From NCBI GenBank assembly GCA_029838215.1, contig JALGVI010000036.1, positions 1 to 34,679 on the forward strand: a stretch of DNA of 34,679 bases. Reading direction: 5' to 3'. This DNA is from Candidatus Helarchaeota archaeon. Lineage in GTDB: Archaea; Asgardarchaeota; Lokiarchaeia; Helarchaeales; RDOG01. Below are positions 24,739 through 33,327 of the stretch, in pieces (the stretch's first letter is position 1; the number at the start of each line of letters is the position of its first letter). The notes under the pieces are model-generated. The model was given only the letters and a program-made list of their open reading frames with translations. It made no database searches and was not told the DNA's origin. The position numbers were made by a program, and so were the translations under genes.

Positions 24739-26349
24739 TCATCTTAGCTGCAAGTTTAGCATGTTTTTAGCATGGTCAATGATTTTAAGCATGGTATCTA
24801 ACGGGCGCTCGATGAGATCGGGCATTTTTTCATGAAGCACTTGACGCAGTTTTGACCTTGTTTCAGGAGTTAAAAATGAGAAATCGGGAAGCTGAATCAA
24901 ATCCTTATTTATTCGTACTTTTCTTGTAGTGCGTTGCCCATTTTCATCTAAATATGGGCGCAAATGTATGGCATCAGAAAACGGGATGACACCACGTTTT
25001 AAAATCCCGATCATGAACTCAATCGGTTCTTCATATTTTGTTATTACTTCCCAGCTTCCTGCAAAACCGATGTAGGTTTCGAGAGTTGGAGCGCTTATTT
25101 CCATGTTTCTTATATTATAGTCATATTTTATGGGGTTGACGCGACATCTTTTTTCGCCGAAATCTAAAAGAGCAGAGTTTATGTTTTTAGAGGAGATGAC
25201 ACGATTGACCTTGCTTCGATAAATCGTGAGAGACTCGATTAGTTCAGTTGAAAGGTCTATTAGATTATCTTCATTTATTGTCGAGTGATGAAAATCGACA
25301 GCAACCATGTTCGCATTCAAACCGTTTAATAAGAAAATTTCTAAATCAGGTGGAAATTGGAGTTCTCGGGTTAATTCTCGAAAAACTTCACTTAACAGAG
25401 GTTCGAAAAGGATTTCATCACCGTATTTCTGCACTCGTTTAAGAAGAGTCTCGGCACTGACAGATCCATATATTGGAGCTTGAAATGCATCCTTGAAAAT
25501 ATCGGTTCGACTCGTGAACTTCGTATGAAGTAGGTTGTTCCGTCGCAGGACATCCCGGAAAAAGGAACGTGCTATATCCACGGTCCGCTTGTTAATTTCA
25601 TCGTAGATGTCATCAGGATTAAAATGAAATACTGAAAAAACGAGGTTTTCGCTAATCGGAATGGATGCCTGAATCTCAAGAATTTTATTCGAAATCTTAA
25701 TTTCGTCGGACTGTTTTGGTGAATCAAGAGAGACTATCTTTTGATTTAGCATTTCAGTAAGAGCATATTCCTGACTAAAACTCTTTAAAGACTCAATAAA
25801 TCCGAAAATGATTTGATCATCATCACCCTCAGGAAACGAGTAGATATATATGCCGTGTTTTGACCCCAGTATGATTTTTGCTTCCCGTTCTTTGAGGATG
25901 AATCTATTTTTCGTAGGAGGGTTATAATCTTCATCAAAATGACTTATTAGTTGGTCGATTTTTGGCTCGATAAAACGAAGTTGGTCGATCGTCGACACGC
26001 TGCTCAGAAATGTCAATCGTTCTTTCTTTAGTTTCCGCCGGGTTACGAATAGATCCTGCCCTATCTGTAGCCAATCACCGTCAGTAAAGCAGACCCTGAA
26101 GGCATTTCGAATTGTCATGTGAGTGGGTTTTCGTTTCCTGTCGAAATATTTAGGAGTGTAGATATACAACGAGTTATGTTCGTCATCAACTTCAGGAGCA
26201 GATATTTCTTTCAAAGGATTGAAAAAAATGGCACAAATTGGCAAGTATTTCTCGCAAAGATCTTGAAACTCGTATTGATCCATTTTATTCGGTCTCATAA
26301 GCTTGAATCTGTTGTGATAGTGTCCCCTTTTACAGCTTAAATCAAGCAA
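24739..26349 (-). CDS. Uncharacterised 536-residue protein
   Basis: I do not recognise this protein. It is soluble-looking, with no signal peptide or membrane helix, mixed alpha/beta and fairly charged. The TTG start at 26349 gives a short odd leader. Two in-frame ATGs follow (MRPNKMDQYEFQ), and either may be the true start. Notable segments are YTPKYFDRKRKPTHM, DFHHSTINEDNLIDL, FAGSWEVITKYEEP and a C-terminal LRQVLHEKMPDLIERPLDTM, but none forms a motif I can assign. It stands divergent from the transglycosylase-like gene across 200 bases, and converges with the methionine aminopeptidase. Probably a real gene, given its length and even composition. Confidence 0.75.
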   Translation of the reverse strand: MLDLSCKRGHYHNRFKLMRPNKMDQYEFQDLCEKYLPICAIFFNPLKEISAPEVDDEHNSLYIYTPKYFDRKRKPTHMTIRNAFRVCFTDGDWLQIGQDLFVTRRKLKKERLTFLSSVSTIDQLRFIEPKIDQLISHFDEDYNPPTKNRFILKEREAKIILGSKHGIYIYSFPEGDDDQIIFGFIESLKSFSQEYALTEMLNQKIVSLDSPKQSDEIKISNKILEIQASIPISENLVFSVFHFNPDDIYDEINKRTVDIARSFFRDVLRRNNLLHTKFTSRTDIFKDAFQAPIYGSVSAETLLKRVQKYGDEILFEPLLSEVFRELTRELQFPPDLEIFLLNGLNANMVAVDFHHSTINEDNLIDLSTELIESLTIYRSKVNRVISSKNINSALLDFGEKRCRVNPIKYDYNIRNMEISAPTLETYIGFAGSWEVITKYEEPIEFMIGILKRGVIPFSDAIHLRPYLDENGQRTTRKVRINKDLIQLPDFSFLTPETRSKLRQVLHEKMPDLIERPLDTMLKIIDHAKNMLNLQLR

Positions 26350-26530
26350 ATTGAAGGTTTCGTTTTTTCTAAGTACAAAAAATTCTATTCTTTAAGAATA
26401 AAAGATTTATCTCCATCGAGCTGGATTCATTTGATTAGCCCGATATTTACTTCGTTAACGTGCAGATCTTTTCTTTCTAGATGCAGGTTTTTTATCGAGC
26501 ATTAATTTCAACTCGTTGGCATTAAGATAA

Positions 26531-26540
26531 CTTAAATAAG
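26531..26540 (+). promoter_or_regulatory. TATA-like element near the transglycosylase-like gene
   Basis: CTTAAATAAG lies only about 15 bases before the ATG at 26550, which is closer than a usual TATA-start distance. If it is the promoter, translation probably begins at the in-frame ATG at 26601. Confidence 0.3.
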
Positions 26541-26549
26541 ACACTTGAC

Positions 26550-27581
26550 ATGATGTTTTCTATATCAATTACCGAAAATCAGTCATCGAGCAAATATAAA
26601 ATGGATTTTAGATTTATCTCGACTTTTCATGCAAAGGTCAATCAACCAGATCTCACGATAACTGTGGGTTATAATCAAAGCACGCCCAAAATGATTAAAT
26701 TACTCAACGAGTATAAAGGAGATTCCTTCATTCATAGTGGAAATTGGTGGAACATCAAGCCAGAAACAAGAACTCGAGAAGTCGTATTGGAGAAACAGGA
26801 ACAATTATGGATCAAGGGAAAAACGATTGGTTTCATGTCATGTAACATTCCTGCGAGCTTCGAGCGTGCAGATTATTGGAACATGCCCCAAAAAGCGCGC
26901 ATTAAAGCCATCGAAAAGTGTCTTGAGAATGCAGATTGGGCTTTAGAACACGTAAAAAATCAGGTTCCGATTTATTGCTCTCTTGAGGTTTGCACTCACG
27001 ACGAAGCCAGAAAATGGTTCAGAGAAGCATTGGATCGGGGACACACGCATTTCTGCCGTGGAGTTGCAGAGTTTTTGAGCAAGCCGAAATATCGAAAAGA
27101 AGGGCTTCTTAAAGTATTCGAAATCGTCATTGGCGCAAGATCAGTCTTGGGAGATAAGCCATTTCATTTATCGGGAACGGCCAGTCCATATTTGATGCCC
27201 ATTTTCTGTTATTTGGGCGTGAGTAGCATTGACGGTTCGACACCAGTCACTTCAGCTCTTGGGAGAGGAACCGTGTACGACAAGTTTTTTCGAGGGCATA
27301 AAGTCCGCGAGATAAAAGAATGGAGTTGCGATTGTTCATTTTGTTCTCAATTTTCAGAAAAAGAAGTGATAAAAAATTTCAATGAAGATAACGTAGGACG
27401 CATGTTACATAATTTAGAATTATGGAAAAAGAATGTAAAAGAAATACAGGAATGTCATGATAGGACGGAATTGCGACAGTTAATTGAGAATCGAATTGAA
27501 GAAACGGGATCAAAATATTTAAAAAGGCAGTGGGAACGTGCAATTGACCTTCTTACAAAGTTAAATCATGATGTTTCATGA
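26550..27581 (+). CDS. tRNA-guanine-transglycosylase-like (TGT/DpdA superfamily) enzyme, divergent
   Basis: A 343-residue TIM-barrel enzyme of the TGT superfamily, which swaps a guanine for a 7-deazaguanine base. Visible: FHLSGTASPYLMP and YLGVSSIDGSTPV with Asp228 in the place of the nucleophile, and the zinc site C-x-C-x2-C-x21-H (Cys260, 262, 265, His287). The early active-site motif, normally DSG, reads HSG (His62) followed by NWWN. No PUA domain follows, so it is not the usual archaeosine TGT. Candidates are a TGT paralogue on another RNA or a DpdA-like DNA-modifying enzyme. ATG 26550 or 26601 may be the start. It overlaps the next gene by ATGA, so they are translationally coupled. Confidence 0.75.
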   Translation: MMFSISITENQSSSKYKMDFRFISTFHAKVNQPDLTITVGYNQSTPKMIKLLNEYKGDSFIHSGNWWNIKPETRTREVVLEKQEQLWIKGKTIGFMSCNIPASFERADYWNMPQKARIKAIEKCLENADWALEHVKNQVPIYCSLEVCTHDEARKWFREALDRGHTHFCRGVAEFLSKPKYRKEGLLKVFEIVIGARSVLGDKPFHLSGTASPYLMPIFCYLGVSSIDGSTPVTSALGRGTVYDKFFRGHKVREIKEWSCDCSFCSQFSEKEVIKNFNEDNVGRMLHNLELWKKNVKEIQECHDRTELRQLIENRIEETGSKYLKRQWERAIDLLTKLNHDVS

Positions 27582-28339
27582 ATTTAATAATATTGATGTT
27601 TAAAATTCAATCATTAGAAAAAAAGACAATAAAATCGCATGACTTGATGTGCATGTCTTATATAAAAATCTACTTCATCCCGATTGTAGATGAAGAATCT
27701 GGAGAATTGGTTTATTCTTTCGAATTGTTCAAAGAAGTTCGAGTGATAGACGCATTGGTCATTGTCATGCCAAATGAGTTCTCAATTCAATTGGATTTCG
27801 AACCAGAAACCGTCCACCCATCAAAAATCGTCAAAATGACGTTATACGACATTTTACAGACTTTTCCTGTATTGACAAAAGCCAAAAGAATCATCATTTA
27901 TCATGAAGGAGAACTTGATCGTGCAGGCATGGAATTGGGAGGCGTGATAAATGCGCTTTGGGGGCAATACTCCTCGCCAGATAATTCCGATCATGTCATG
28001 GATTCGATCTATATATCACGTGAATTTTATAATTGGTTGAAATTCTTTGCAGCAGAGCTGCAGGATAAGGACCTGTTAGATTCACTTTCAAAATATCATC
28101 AGCGTGAAGGATTGGTCGATTTTGATTTAGATGATGATTTACATGACATTATAGTGCAGCGAATTATAGAGGAACGCAGGCTGATTTTAAAAAACAGGAG
28201 AAGAATAAGAAAGTCCATGGCGAAAGTGAGCATTCCTCTAGAGAAAGCATTCGAGAAAAAAGCATTAAAAAAGTGGGACCGCTTATTCAAGGATGGTATA
28301 ATCTTATATTACAAGCCCGGTGAAAAGCCCATTCTTTAA
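27578..28339 (+). CDS. Uncharacterised protein coupled to the transglycosylase-like gene
   Basis: A 253-residue protein not recognised. It shares an ATGA stop/start with the transglycosylase-like gene, which argues for a joint function. From about residue 26 (MSYIKIYFIPIVDEESGELV) it looks alpha/beta, with IIIYHEGELDRAGMELGG (about 104-121) as the most distinctive stretch. An acidic FDLDDDLHD follows, then a basic Arg-rich helix (RRLILKNRRRIRK), which could touch nucleic acid. In-frame ATGs at residues 24 and 26 are possible alternative starts. Its stop overlaps that of the next gene on the other strand by 4 bases. Confidence 0.75.
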   Translation: MNLIILMFKIQSLEKKTIKSHDLMCMSYIKIYFIPIVDEESGELVYSFELFKEVRVIDALVIVMPNEFSIQLDFEPETVHPSKIVKMTLYDILQTFPVLTKAKRIIIYHEGELDRAGMELGGVINALWGQYSSPDNSDHVMDSIYISREFYNWLKFFAAELQDKDLLDSLSKYHQREGLVDFDLDDDLHDIIVQRIIEERRLILKNRRRIRKSMAKVSIPLEKAFEKKALKKWDRLFKDGIILYYKPGEKPIL

Positions 28340-29517
28340 TTTGAGTTATCAACTTCAGATTTAGATTTAGAATTCAGAAATTTTTGCTTTATTTTTTCTT
28401 CTAACACGTCAAGATCGCTCATTAGTTCATCTTCATTCATGTTTCTGACCGAGCCAGCAAAGATGATCGTATTTTTCGCATTAATGATGAGGTTGCTTCC
28501 AGCCTGAAAGGAAAAGGTTGCAATGCCTTCTTCACGCACTAAAATGGACGTTTTACCTTTTAATTTTGGTTCCCGCTCGCATTCGATTGAGGCATTTATG
28601 AATCCGAGAAAATTATAAATAAATCCTTTATTTCCTTCTACTTCAATGATTTTAGGGAGCGGGTATACGTGCTCCACGATCCCGTACCCGAGATCCTCTA
28701 ACACGTCCATCATTTGCATGTGGATTAGATTGGGGTTTTCTTGAGATGAGATGATGATTTCCTTGAAACCCAGAAACTCGTTTTTTAGTTGAAATCGAGT
28801 AGGGAGACGTGATAATTTAGAAACATCCTTTGCCGGTAACCTGCCATCAGGAGAAGGAGGTTTTCGATGTTTCACGCGATCAAGGATGTAAGGTTCAATG
28901 TCTTCTATTTCTTTTAATTTTTCTAGTAGCGAATCCTTGGATGAAAGATCGGGTGGTTCCGTTGTTGTGGTTTTTGGAGCCATTGTTTCAGGAGTTAATG
29001 TTTCTTCGAAATCCAGCTCTTCTTCTCGTGGTGTTTCTTCTTCCATTTGTTTTTCTTGGCTTTTAAGAGGTTTTTCACGTTCTTCTTTTCGCCGTTTTAG
29101 TTCTTTTTTATCCATGGTTTTTGCAAATTCTTGCAAGAGCTCGAGCAATTGAGGAAGAATTGGAGACGGAACTTGTGTTAAAACGTCCTCAATAGAGCCG
29201 GATGTGGAGAAGACGCTGATCGATAGGTCTTTTGTTAAAAAGTCCAATACTTCTTCATCTTTGATGTATTTATCATTAGTGAATTTGATGATTTTTTTAA
29301 TCAATGCGTGATTTTCTTGGAGTTGCTCTAATTTTTTCATTTCATCTTGGATTTTACCGAGAGTTTCTTTATATGAGTCGAACTTGCGGATGTATTCGAT
29401 GGAATCGATCTTTCCCTTGATGCTTTGATCTTTCAAGATTTCCATTTTTTTTATAAGTGATGTCCGTTTCTGTTGTAAATCTTTCATTTTTTGATGAATT
29501 TCCGAAAGAGTGGTCAT
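28336..29517 (-). CDS. Uncharacterised coiled-coil protein with C-terminal beta domain
   Basis: A 393-residue protein not recognised. About residues 5-80 are a long coiled coil (IHQKMKDLQQKRTSLIKKM and on), followed by a small helical part. A low-complexity Glu/Thr/Pro/Lys linker (about 135-200) leads to a compact C-terminal domain (about 235-385: GFKEIIISSQENPNLIHMQM, LEDLGYGIVEHVYPLPK, FSFQAGSNLIINAKNTIIFA). No signal or membrane segment is visible. ATG 29517 is clear and is preceded by AGGGGA (SD-like). It lies 3' of tRNA-Ile on the same strand. The shape suggests a scaffold or adaptor, but nothing specific can be claimed. Confidence 0.75.
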   Translation of the reverse strand: MTTLSEIHQKMKDLQQKRTSLIKKMEILKDQSIKGKIDSIEYIRKFDSYKETLGKIQDEMKKLEQLQENHALIKKIIKFTNDKYIKDEEVLDFLTKDLSISVFSTSGSIEDVLTQVPSPILPQLLELLQEFAKTMDKKELKRRKEEREKPLKSQEKQMEEETPREEELDFEETLTPETMAPKTTTTEPPDLSSKDSLLEKLKEIEDIEPYILDRVKHRKPPSPDGRLPAKDVSKLSRLPTRFQLKNEFLGFKEIIISSQENPNLIHMQMMDVLEDLGYGIVEHVYPLPKIIEVEGNKGFIYNFLGFINASIECEREPKLKGKTSILVREEGIATFSFQAGSNLIINAKNTIIFAGSVRNMNEDELMSDLDVLEEKIKQKFLNSKSKSEVDNSN

Positions 29518-29547
29518 TAATTAATCCCCTTGAAGCAAGATTATCAG

Positions 29548-29554
29548 AAAAAAA
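29548..29554 (-). terminator. T-tract terminator of tRNA-Ile
   Basis: Seven T residues on the minus strand follow directly after the encoded CCA end, a typical archaeal terminator. Confidence 0.55.
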
Positions 29555-29632
29555 TGGTGGTTCCGGCGGGCTTCGGACCCGCGATCTCCCGGTTATCAGC
29601 CGGGCGCTTTAACCAGGCTAAGCCACGGAACC
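29555..29632 (-). tRNA. tRNA-Ile(GAU)
   Basis: A 78-base gene with CCA encoded and no intron. The acceptor stem GGTTCCG/CGGAACC, anticodon stem CCCGG/CCGGG with loop CTGATAA (anticodon GAT, plus-strand bases 29595-29597) and T-stem GCGGG/CCCGC are all perfect. The discriminator is A. Confidence 0.97.
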
Positions 29633-29712
29633 TAAGACTTCACGACTTGCAGTTACAACTAATTTGATACTTGCATTATCTTTAATTTAGGTTTTTTTAG
29701 GTTTTCGGTTTT

Positions 29713-30315
29713 TCAAGCTTGAATCATTTTTAAAAAGTATTCGTGCAGCCTGACATCATCCAGCAGTTCGGGATGGAAAGTAACTGCAAGCACGTTATTT
29801 TGCTTGATGAACACGGGTTTTTCCTCGAATGAAGCAAGAATCTCTGTTCCAGGGTTGATATTTGTAATGACGGGTGCGCGAATAAACGTGGCTCGGAATG
29901 GTTCGGATCCCAGACAAGGAATGGACAAGTCGGCTTCAAAACTTTCTTTTTGAGGACCGTATGAATTTCGTTCCACGTGAATGTCTAAAACACCCAGAGT
30001 TTCTTGGGCAACTTGTCCGACATTGACGTCAGTGATGTTTTTTGCCAGTATTATGCATCCTGCACACGTGCCAAGAACTACCATGCCGTTTTGGATCTTA
30101 TTCTTTAATAGTTCAAATGTTTTAGCTTGTGTCATCATTGAGCCCATGACAGTGCTTTCACCACCAGGGATAATGATTCCGGTTAGGGGTTCGATTTCGG
30201 ATTTGGATCTCACGATGGAAACGTCAATCTCTTTCTTGAGATTGCGAGCCGCTTTCTTTACGGCTTCAGCATGAAATCTAAAGTCACCTTGATAACCTAG
30301 AATGCCTACTTTCAT
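29713..30315 (-). CDS. pdxT: Pyridoxal 5'-phosphate synthase glutaminase subunit PdxT
   Basis: Class I glutamine amidotransferase that supplies ammonia to PdxS for PLP synthesis. It is 200 residues from ATG 30315 (MKVGILGYQGDF); a longer in-frame TTG/ATG start would run back into pdxS with no family support. Motifs: IPGGEST (49-55), nucleophile Cys84 in GTCAGC, VERNSYG and the catalytic His181/Glu183 in TFHPE. An AGAGG ribosome site sits about 9 bases upstream. It lies 28 bases after pdxS on the same transcript. Confidence 0.96.
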   Translation of the reverse strand: MKVGILGYQGDFRFHAEAVKKAARNLKKEIDVSIVRSKSEIEPLTGIIIPGGESTVMGSMMTQAKTFELLKNKIQNGMVVLGTCAGCIILAKNITDVNVGQVAQETLGVLDIHVERNSYGPQKESFEADLSIPCLGSEPFRATFIRAPVITNINPGTEILASFEEKPVFIKQNNVLAVTFHPELLDDVRLHEYFLKMIQA

Positions 30316-30343
30316 TTTCTTTGCCTCTTTGCTTCGGTCGAGA

Positions 30344-31282
30344 TCATATGTTACTCCCGCGAATTTCCCATCGCGCTTCATCTACGGAAATATCCATGTC
30401 GATTCCGTCCATTGAGAGTTTCTCATTAACCATTTTTTGAGCTTGTAACACGATATTTGGATGATCGTAGAACGTGCATGCAAGCACGACTGCTTGAGCA
30501 CGTACTTGAGGGTCTTCTGATTTGAAGATACCAGAACCAACAAAAATGCCATCGCATCCGAGAGACATCATGAATGCAGCATCGGCAGGGGTTGCAATTC
30601 CTCCAGCGGCAAATATTGTCACGGGGAGACGTCCCAATTCAGCCGTTTTTTTCACGATATCGTAACTCACCTTGAACTCACGTGCATATTTCATGAGTTC
30701 GTGTGGTTCATTCCTTGCGGCGTGTATTTTTCGGAGTTCTTCCTTGATGCGATTGAAGTGAACGATAGCGTGTTTAACATCCCCAGTGCCGGGTTCACCT
30801 TTACTCCGCAACATTGATGCCCCTTCTTCAATTCTCCTAAGAGCACTTCCGAGGTCCGTGCAACCACACACGAAGGGTGTCCGGAAGTCGTGCTTCCAGA
30901 TATGATGTTCGGTATCAGCAGGAGTGAGAACTTCAGATTCATCAATGCAATCGGCTCCTACTTCTTCTATGATCCGAGCTTCACCAACATGACCTATGCG
31001 ACACTTCATCATGATAGGAATTGTAACGTGAGAACGAATTTCCTCGAAGAGAGCACATGATGCCGTTCTAGCAATACCCCCAGACTTTCGGATGTCATAA
31101 GGAAGCTTGTCAAGTAACATTACGGCGACAGCACCCGCTCTCTCGGCGATCTTGGCTTGCTCTACCGTGGTTACATCCATAATGACACCTCTTTCCTGCA
31201 TGTGAGGGAAACCTTTCTTAACGTTCCACGTGCCTTTCGTTCTTCCATTCGATTTGATCTGACCTGCTTCGTATTCTGTCAA
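30344..31282 (-). CDS. pdxS: Pyridoxal 5'-phosphate synthase subunit PdxS
   Basis: Makes PLP from ribose 5-phosphate, glyceraldehyde 3-phosphate and PdxT-supplied ammonia; it forms a (beta/alpha)8 dodecamer. Its 312 residues have RGVIMDVTTVEQAKIAERAG (Asp36), IMMKCRIGH with catalytic Lys93, CIDESEVLTPAD, SKGEPGTGDV with Lys161, and FAAGGIATPADAAFMMSLGC. Several residues are unusual, such as LLDKLPYDIRKSGG for the common ALERVPADIRxxGG. The start is TTG 31282. The N-terminal about 20 residues are longer and more polar than typical. It is first gene of the pdxST pair. Confidence 0.96.
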   Translation of the reverse strand: MTEYEAGQIKSNGRTKGTWNVKKGFPHMQERGVIMDVTTVEQAKIAERAGAVAVMLLDKLPYDIRKSGGIARTASCALFEEIRSHVTIPIMMKCRIGHVGEARIIEEVGADCIDESEVLTPADTEHHIWKHDFRTPFVCGCTDLGSALRRIEEGASMLRSKGEPGTGDVKHAIVHFNRIKEELRKIHAARNEPHELMKYAREFKVSYDIVKKTAELGRLPVTIFAAGGIATPADAAFMMSLGCDGIFVGSGIFKSEDPQVRAQAVVLACTFYDHPNIVLQAQKMVNEKLSMDGIDMDISVDEARWEIRGSNI

Positions 31283-31482
31283 ATTTGGTCATCTTTTCTT
31301 CTTTTTTAGTGATCCCATTAAATAATTAAATCGAGATTGAAAATTAAACAATTGATATATGTCTTTTGCTTAGAAAAAATTTTCTAAAATTTCCTTTGAT
31401 TGCCATCATTCATGCAAAGAAGCGAGAAAGATTTTTTATTTGTTTTAATAATTCATTTTCTAGTTCGTGTGGATGTTTTGAA

Positions 31483-32673
31483 ATGAGAGTAGCACGTCGA
31501 TTGGAATCCTTTGAGTATGCAATTCGTGAAATCAAGGCAGTTGCAAGTGAGCTTGAACGGAAAGGCAAGAGGATTTACAATTTTTCGATAGGGGATCCTC
31601 CTGCATATGGATTCACGACTCCAGAACACATTAAGGCTGCTATTAAAAAAGCCATAAGTGAAGACTATAATTTTTACATCGATTCTTTAGGAGATCCGGA
31701 GCTTCGCGAGCTCGTGGCTAAAAAAGAATCTCAAAAAGCAAAAAGCACGTTTACTTCAGATGACGTGCTCATCACATCAGGCGTGAGTGAAGGCATTTTT
31801 TTTGCGGACGCTGCATTGGTCGAGCCCAACGATGAAATTCTGATTCCGGGACCTTCATATCCACCATTTTCATCCTACGTGAAGTTTTTTGGAGGCCGTC
31901 CTGTTGAATATGCACTTGACTCCAGCCAAGAGTGGCAACCGGATCCTGATGAGATTCGCAAGTTGATAACAAATCGAACCAGGGCCATTGTCATCATCTC
32001 TCCAAATAATCCCACGGGTGCGATGTATTCAAAGAAAAACTTGCAAGCGATCATAAACATCGCTGGCGAGCACGACATACCGGTAATTTCGGACGAGATT
32101 TATGAAAAGTTCGTTTATGAAGGTTCTTTTATCAGCACTGCGAGCCTTTCAAAGGACGTGCCCGTGATCATATTTTGCGGCTTTTCGAAAACGTATCGAA
32201 TGACCGGGCTACGCTTGGGTTACATTGCATATCACGATCAAGAGGGAAAGCTTGAGGAAATGAAAGAAGCAATAAAAAAGATGGCTCGTATCAGATTGTG
32301 CGCAAATGCTCCTGCGCAGAAGGGTGCAATTGCTGCATTGACAGGTCCTCAAGATCACATCGACAAGATGATTTCCGAACTCTTGGTAAGACGAGATTAC
32401 TGCTGTGATCTTTTAGAAGACATACCACAAATTCAATGTCATAAATCCAAGGGTGCCTTCTATTTATTTCCGAAGATTAAATACCAGGGAAGATGGAAAA
32501 ACGATAAGGAGTTTGCTTTAGATCTATTAAATAAGACGGGAGTACTCGTTGTATACGGTTCAGGGTTCGGAGAACATGGAAAGGATCATTTCAGGATGGT
32601 TTTTCTTCCTCCCATGGATGAGATCAAGGCGGGTTTAGAGCGCTTATCGAGTTTCTTCAAACAAGGAAAATGA
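31483..32673 (+). CDS. Class I/II PLP-dependent aminotransferase (AlaT/AspC-like)
   Basis: A 396-residue fold type I aminotransferase. I chose ATG 31483 (MRVARRLESFEYAIREI) because it opens as the family does; an upstream in-frame extension of 39 residues reads as non-coding. Motifs: SIGDPPAYGFTTP, SGVSEGIFF, SPNNPTGAMYSK (PLP-ring region), SDEIYEKFVY and the Schiff-base Lys236 in GFSKTYRMTGLRLGY, then HFRMVFLPP. The archaeal relatives act on alanine, aspartate or aromatic amino acids; the exact substrate cannot be read. It is divergent from pdxS, which makes its cofactor, though co-regulation is not shown. Confidence 0.93.
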   Translation: MRVARRLESFEYAIREIKAVASELERKGKRIYNFSIGDPPAYGFTTPEHIKAAIKKAISEDYNFYIDSLGDPELRELVAKKESQKAKSTFTSDDVLITSGVSEGIFFADAALVEPNDEILIPGPSYPPFSSYVKFFGGRPVEYALDSSQEWQPDPDEIRKLITNRTRAIVIISPNNPTGAMYSKKNLQAIINIAGEHDIPVISDEIYEKFVYEGSFISTASLSKDVPVIIFCGFSKTYRMTGLRLGYIAYHDQEGKLEEMKEAIKKMARIRLCANAPAQKGAIAALTGPQDHIDKMISELLVRRDYCCDLLEDIPQIQCHKSKGAFYLFPKIKYQGRWKNDKEFALDLLNKTGVLVVYGSGFGEHGKDHFRMVFLPPMDEIKAGLERLSSFFKQGK

Positions 32674-32827
32674 GAACCGATTTCCTTTTCTAATTTAAAA
32701 AACTAAAAACATTCATTTCTCATTCAGGAAATTTAATAAGAATGATCTCGAATTACTTAAAAAAATGAAATTCAAATTAAACTAATGTTTTTACATCGAA
32801 AGGATGCCAAATTAAAAAACGTAAAAA

Positions 32828-33196
32828 GTGATTCCTGCATTGACGGACGAATTAATCGAGCGTGGAAAAAAACGCGTTCAGAAATGGCAAAAAAAATATC
32901 AAAAAGGAAAGCCCGCTGAGGGTATCTTGATTTATCCTCATTATCATTGCATCTACTGCAATGTCATGATTGAGAAGGGAGAAGAACATTTAGAAATACC
33001 AACACAAGATAAATCATACCCCGGCGTCGATCACGTCTGTAAGAAGTGCAAGGCAAAAATCAAGGAAAAAGAAGAAAAAAAATCGTGGTATAGGCGTCTT
33101 GGCTCGACCAAAATCATAATGATTGCCGTTGCCATAGTTGCCATTGTCGTGACCATTGCCATCATTTTTTGGTTGAATCCTTTCCTTCCTCCCTGA
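32828..33196 (+). CDS. Small tail-anchored zinc-ribbon membrane protein
   Basis: A 122-residue protein with GTG start. Residues 11-30 are a basic helix (RGKKRVQKWQKKYQKGK). A probable zinc ribbon follows, with CIYC (41-44) and CKKC (71-74), the pairs 26 residues apart. Next is a Lys/Glu stretch and one strongly hydrophobic helix (about 95-116) ending NPFLPP. The order suggests a tail-anchored protein with its zinc domain in the cytoplasm. No named family is recognised. It stands alone between the aminotransferase and the tRNA-Arg genes. Confidence 0.65.
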   Translation: MIPALTDELIERGKKRVQKWQKKYQKGKPAEGILIYPHYHCIYCNVMIEKGEEHLEIPTQDKSYPGVDHVCKKCKAKIKEKEEKKSWYRRLGSTKIIMIAVAIVAIVVTIAIIFWLNPFLPP

Positions 33197-33269
33197 ATTA
33201 TCTGAATGATGAAAAACAATTGAAGGGCTTTGGCGGACGCGGAGTGATTTGAACACCCGGTTTCTTCCT

Positions 33270-33316
33270 TTCTCTCCTTTTTAAAGAAGCCCGGAGGGAA
33301 GCCTTTTTAAAGAAGC
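33270..33316 (-). other. Intron of tRNA-Arg(CCG), canonical position 37/38
   Basis: 47 bases interrupt the anticodon loop between G37 and A38. Without the second copy of the 26-base duplicate it would be 21 bases. Exact ends are inferred from the stem pairing CTTCC/GGAAG and the expected loop CTCCGGA. Confidence 0.75.
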
Positions 33317-33327
33317 CCGGAGGGAAG
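33276..33327 (-). repeat. Perfect tandem duplication, 2 x 26 bp, inside tRNA-Arg(CCG)
   Basis: Copies occupy 33276-33301 and 33302-33327 and are identical. Each holds the 5' half of the anticodon stem, the anticodon and the first part of the intron. Confidence 0.95.

Noticed and set aside
30316-30381. Longer N-terminus for PdxT
   Set aside because: It overlaps the pdxS end; PdxT proteins begin at the MKVGxLxxQGDF segment.
31366-31482. Longer N-terminus for the aminotransferase
   Set aside because: The extra 39 residues look like translated promoter sequence, and the family-typical start MRVARRLESFEYAI begins at 31483.
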